Below the pieces are notes generated by a model. The model worked only from the letters and a program-made list of their open reading frames with translations, had not been told where the DNA came from and did no database searches. From NCBI GenBank assembly GCA_014379165.1, contig JACMMG010000041.1:1-13627 (forward strand): DNA of 13,627 nucleotides, given 5' to 3'. Position 1 is the stretch's first letter, and every line of letters begins with the position of its first letter. The DNA comes from Candidatus Parcubacteria bacterium. GTDB lineage: Bacteria > Patescibacteriota > Minisyncoccia > Phycocordibacterales > SBAW01. Shown here one piece after another: positions 10,566 to 13,627 of this stretch. The position numbers and the translations under genes are program-made.

Positions 10566-12758
10566 ATGGCGCGTAAAAACGGCAAGGCGGAAAGAAATTC
10601 CCGCACTCTTACTCCGATTCCTGATCACACCAAAAGAGCCGTCATTTCGATCCTTCTTATTGTTGCGGCATCATTTTTTACTTTGGCGGCTTTCGGTATT
10701 GCAGGAGGCGCAGGTGAAGACATTTTCCGCTTATTTGCCTATTTGCTTGGAGTAGGCTATTTCCTATTACCTGTTCTTCTTTTTTTGTTGGCAGGCAGCT
10801 CTTTGCGAAAAGAATGGAGCGGGCTTACGCCCACTAAGATAATCGCTAGCGCTACTTTCGTACTTTCTGGGCTCGGATTTATCGCGCTCGTCAATGCAAA
10901 AAGCGGAGGACTTATTGGAGAAACGATCGCCAACCCGCTCGTACGCTATGTAGACTTGTATGTTGCACTAATTGTACTTGGGGGCCTTTCGCTTATTTCT
11001 CTTCTTGTACTACTTGAAGGAGGAATTTCTTTGGAGCCCCTCTATGCCATACGCCGCGCAATAAAAAAACTCTTCTCTCGCGGAGGTAGCAAAGAAGAAA
11101 CAGAACCGGAAATAAGCGGATTGGAGCTCATGGACGAAAAAGAGGAAGAAGTTGAAGAGGAATATGACGAAGCCGAGGCGAAGGTTACGACACCCGCCAT
11201 TGCTCCCTCCGTTAAAAAAGAAAGCGGTATGCCACAGACCAGCCTGAAAAATCTCCTAGGGCAATACACACCTCCTCCCCTTTCTCTTCTTGAGAGGGAC
11301 AAAGGAAGACCGGGAGTTGGAGACATTAAAGCAAACGCCAATATCATTAAACGTACGCTCGCTAACTTCGGCATCGTTGTAGAACTTGATGAAATTTCAA
11401 TCGGCCCATCGGTTACCCGTTACGCGATCAAGCCCGCCGAAGGCGTGCGGCTTTCAAAAATTGTTGCCCTCCAGCAAAACCTCGCCCTTGCGCTTGCAGC
11501 TAAAGGCGGCATCCGAATTGAGGCTCCTATTCCGGGCAAATCGCTTGTTGGTATTGAAGTACCAAATTCCGCTAAGGTAACTGTGGGGCTTGGGACACTG
11601 CTTGAATCGCCGGATTTTATCGACTCACCGAAGCCTCTGATGGTGGCACTCGGCCGTGATATCGCTGGTAGCTCTTTATTTGGAAACCTAGCGAAGATGC
11701 CGCATGCGCTTGTTGCCGGCGCAACTGGTTCTGGAAAGTCGGTAGCGATACATGCAATCATTAACTCGCTCATTTATCGCTGCGGGCCGCAGCAGCTGCG
11801 CTTTATTATGATCGACCCGAAGCGTGTCGAACTTACGCTGTACCGTTCGCTCCCCCATCTTCTAACGCCGGTTATTACCGATCCGAAGAAAGCAATCGCT
11901 GCGTTGCGCTGGGCCGGCAAAGAAATGGAACGCCGGTATAACATTCTCGAAGCCGAGCGTGTGCGCGATATCGAGTCATATCATCAAAATATTCTCACAC
12001 CTGCTCTTGAAAAATTGCGCAAACAAGGTACACCTGACGAAAGCCAGCCGGTACCGGAAGGCATGCCGTATATCGTCGTTATTATCGACGAATTAGCGGA
12101 TATCATGCAGACCTTCCCCCGCGAACTTGAAGCGGCAATCGTGCGCTTGGCACAAATGAGTCGGGCGGTCGGTATCCACCTTCTGCTTTCAACGCAGCGG
12201 CCATCGGTAAATGTCATTACCGGCCTCATCAAGGCCAACATCCCTTCGCGCATTGCACTCCAGGTTGCCTCACAAATAGACTCACGCACTATTTTGGATC
12301 AAGGCGGCGCGGAAACGCTTCTTGGAGCAGGAGACATGCTCTACCTTTCCTCCGATATGAACAAGCCTGTGCGTCTCCAAAGCGCGTATATCAGCGAAGG
12401 AGAAGTAAAAAAAGTCACCGACTTTATAGCAAACAACAACGAGGCTGAAATTCCTATAGAAATAGGAGGCCCAACACCAACCAGCAGCGGAGGAAGTTCT
12501 GGCAGCGGATTTGGAGGTGAGGACGATGAAATAGACGACGATATGTATGAGGCCGCAAAAACCGCCGTTACAGAAGCAGGCAAAGCCTCAACTTCTTATA
12601 TTCAACGTAAGCTCCGGGTTGGGTACGCGCGCGCGGCCCGCCTTATGGACATGCTTGAAGAACGGGGTGTTATTGGCCCTTCCGATGGTGCCAAACCGCG
12701 TGAAATACTCGGAGGAGGTCCAGGAGGAACCGAACAGGATAAATCTGAAGAAGCATGA
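10566..12758 (+). CDS. ftsK: DNA translocase FtsK/SpoIIIE
   Basis: The protein has 730 residues from ATG 10566 (MARKNGKAERNSR...). FtsK is a hexameric ATP-driven pump at the division septum that moves chromosome ends into the daughter cells. Four membrane segments occupy about residues 25-150, followed by a short acidic linker rich in Glu (about 175-205). The motor carries GATGSGKS (Walker A, 385-392), IVVIIDELAD (Walker B, 503-512) and LLLSTQRPSVNVITG (the FtsK signature, about 540-554). A Gly/Ser-rich spacer leads to the gamma winged-helix domain (about 657-715: YIQRKLRVGYARAARLMDML), which reads polar DNA signals. The protein is compact, with a linker far shorter than in E. coli. I prefer ATG 10566 to the GTG at 10524 because the promoter lies between them. 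The stop overlaps the next start (ATGA). Confidence 0.97.
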   Translation: MARKNGKAERNSRTLTPIPDHTKRAVISILLIVAASFFTLAAFGIAGGAGEDIFRLFAYLLGVGYFLLPVLLFLLAGSSLRKEWSGLTPTKIIASATFVLSGLGFIALVNAKSGGLIGETIANPLVRYVDLYVALIVLGGLSLISLLVLLEGGISLEPLYAIRRAIKKLFSRGGSKEETEPEISGLELMDEKEEEVEEEYDEAEAKVTTPAIAPSVKKESGMPQTSLKNLLGQYTPPPLSLLERDKGRPGVGDIKANANIIKRTLANFGIVVELDEISIGPSVTRYAIKPAEGVRLSKIVALQQNLALALAAKGGIRIEAPIPGKSLVGIEVPNSAKVTVGLGTLLESPDFIDSPKPLMVALGRDIAGSSLFGNLAKMPHALVAGATGSGKSVAIHAIINSLIYRCGPQQLRFIMIDPKRVELTLYRSLPHLLTPVITDPKKAIAALRWAGKEMERRYNILEAERVRDIESYHQNILTPALEKLRKQGTPDESQPVPEGMPYIVVIIDELADIMQTFPRELEAAIVRLAQMSRAVGIHLLLSTQRPSVNVITGLIKANIPSRIALQVASQIDSRTILDQGGAETLLGAGDMLYLSSDMNKPVRLQSAYISEGEVKKVTDFIANNNEAEIPIEIGGPTPTSSGGSSGSGFGGEDDEIDDDMYEAAKTAVTEAGKASTSYIQRKLRVGYARAARLMDMLEERGVIGPSDGAKPREILGGGPGGTEQDKSEEA

Positions 12759-13132
12759 ACAGGCTTATTCTGCGGCGCGAATTGCGCATCTTTGTTCCAT
12801 TAGTACTTCTGTTGTGCGCTATTGCAGGATACGGGCTGTTTGAGGGGCGCCGCATCATTGAAGGCCCCCGCCTTAGTATTGAAACTCCTTATGATGGCAG
12901 TGCTACTTCAAGCAGTCGAGTACTGCTTTCCGGAGAAGCACAAAATATTTCCTTCCTTACTATAAATGGCCTGCCAGCTTACGTGGATGAGAGTGGACAT
13001 TTCTCGGCGGCACTTTCCCCCGCCCCCGGATATGCTATATTCACCGTCGCGGCGACTGACCGTTTTGGCCGCCAAGTTTCCCGTGAAGTTCATATTACTG
13101 TTTTAAACTATTGTGCCGTCAGTACTGGGTAA
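12755..13132 (+). CDS. Membrane-anchored Ig-like (glucodextranase B-type) domain protein
   Basis: The protein has 125 residues. Residues 8-30 (RELRIFVPLVLLLCAIAGYGLFEG) are a signal anchor. The rest is one beta-sandwich domain: RLSIETPYDGS, then SSRVLLSGEAQNISFLTING, then YAIFTVAATDRFGRQVSREV. This pattern (PxDG, LSG.A, lxiNG, Fxxxl.L..G.n.....A.D..G) is that of the glucodextranase B/bacterial Ig-like fold used for surface binding or as a spacer. No catalytic residues are visible. Its ATG overlaps the ftsK stop by 4 bases and has no strong ribosome site of its own, so translation probably depends on ftsK. recA begins 47 bases later without a terminator in between. Whether it works with FtsK at the envelope is unknown. 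Confidence 0.85.
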   Translation: MNRLILRRELRIFVPLVLLLCAIAGYGLFEGRRIIEGPRLSIETPYDGSATSSSRVLLSGEAQNISFLTINGLPAYVDESGHFSAALSPAPGYAIFTVAATDRFGRQVSREVHITVLNYCAVSTG

Positions 13133-13153
13133 ATTGCTCGAGGTAGGAATTTA

Positions 13154-13172
13154 AAAAGAGGTAACGATGTAA
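13154..13172 (+). promoter_or_regulatory. Ribosome site and start-stop codon pair before recA
   Basis: AAAAGAGGT (13154-13162) is followed at the ideal 5-base distance by ATG at 13167, which is at once followed by TAA. The recA ATG at 13180 is 18 bases from GAGG, too far for normal use of this site. Ribosomes may initiate at the minimal ATG-TAA frame and re-initiate 7 bases downstream at recA. Confidence 0.45.
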
Positions 13173-13179
13173 CTGATTT

Positions 13180-13627
13180 ATGAAAGCAAAAGAAAAAAAG
13201 CCAGAGAAGACTATGGGAGCAAGCAGCGGGGGTGGAAGTGCGATAGACGCGGCTATCCGTGAGATAAAAACCAAATTCGGCGACGAGGCGATCATGAAAC
13301 TCGGTGATACACCGAAGGTGGATGTTGATGTTATTCATTCCGGTTCAATTGGGCTCGACTGGGCATTAGGTATCGGCGGCTATCCGCGCGGACGCATTTT
13401 AGAAATCTTTGGTCCTGAATCTTCCGGCAAAACGACCCTTACACTTCACGCTATTGCAGAAGCGCAGAAAAAAGGCGGTGTATGCGCTTTTATAGATGCA
13501 GAACATGCGCTTGATCCGGAGTACGCAAAAAAGATCGGAGTCAAAATAAACGAACTGCTCGTATCTCAACCGGACAACGGCGAGCAAGCTCTCGAGATAG
13601 TAGAAGGCCTCGTGCGCAGCGGCAAAA
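13180..13627 (+). CDS. recA: Recombinase RecA, C-terminal part beyond window
   Basis: The first 149 codons are present. RecA coats single-stranded DNA and drives homologous pairing and the SOS response in the cytoplasm. Visible motifs are IKTKFGDEAIMKLGD (the N-terminal oligomerisation helix region), GPESSGKTT (Walker A, 78-85), FIDAEHALDP with the catalytic glutamate at 108, and SQPDNGEQALEI (129-140). All match the family closely. Compared with E. coli, the N-terminus carries a Lys-rich, then Gly/Ser-rich extension of about 10 residues (MKAKEKKPEKTMGASSGGGS). An in-frame ATG at 13213 (MGASSGG) is a possible alternative start behind a weak AGAGAAG. The gene follows ftsK and the Ig-like gene in the same direction. 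I see no SOS box in the 47-base gap. Confidence 0.98.
   Translation, partial: MKAKEKKPEKTMGASSGGGSAIDAAIREIKTKFGDEAIMKLGDTPKVDVDVIHSGSIGLDWALGIGGYPRGRILEIFGPESSGKTTLTLHAIAEAQKKGGVCAFIDAEHALDPEYAKKIGVKINELLVSQPDNGEQALEIVEGLVRSGK

Overview
The window looks like a chromosomal segment of a Candidate Phyla Radiation bacterium, most likely a parcubacterium. This is inferred from protein style and layout, not from a database search. The indicators are a short FtsK followed by a one-domain Ig-like anchored protein and recA, a surface protein with a peptidoglycan-binding domain and an 'SFGA' helical hairpin, a DeoR-like winged-helix protein ending in a 'CSEKTIQREL' recognition helix, and several short orphan genes.

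Layout. Positions 1-813 (minus strand) hold a small anchored secreted protein and, downstream of it, a truncated DUF1801 gene. Positions 990-1364 (plus) hold a GC-rich orphan gene with a consensus ribosome binding site and its own terminator. Positions 1456-3074 (minus) hold two tandem paralogous two-pass membrane proteins that share promoter-proximal sequence, C-terminal tail and terminator. Positions 3223-5975 (minus) hold an EF-hand-like membrane protein overlapping a large secreted protein with two alpha/beta-hydrolase domains. In the second of these the nucleophile serine appears to be lost. Positions 5991-6990 hold a REP-associated tyrosine transposase (RAYT) embedded in its own palindromic repeats, two of which lie in frame inside the transposase gene. 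Then come a 50-residue membrane protein and the acidic surface protein (7118-9184). About 500 bases without a convincing gene follow (9185-9688), then a winged-helix regulator (9689-10411) divergent from the plus-strand ftsK / Ig-like protein / recA cluster, which runs off the window.

How the genes fit together. ftsK, the Ig-like gene and recA form a chromosome-maintenance cluster: ftsK and the Ig-like gene overlap by 4 bases, and recA follows 47 bases later. The EF-hand and hydrolase genes overlap by 25 bases and probably form one translationally coupled unit, placed 15 bases behind the transposase. Much of the rest encodes cell-envelope proteins. Several genes lack a Shine-Dalgarno sequence and carry a -10 box only 9-12 bases before the start codon, which suggests leaderless mRNAs. 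Other genes have ordinary ribosome binding sites.

The most unusual points are the palindrome family carried by and inside the RAYT gene, the double-domain hydrolase with a degenerate second active site, the tandem duplication of a membrane-protein module with its regulatory ends, and a start-stop codon pair in front of recA.
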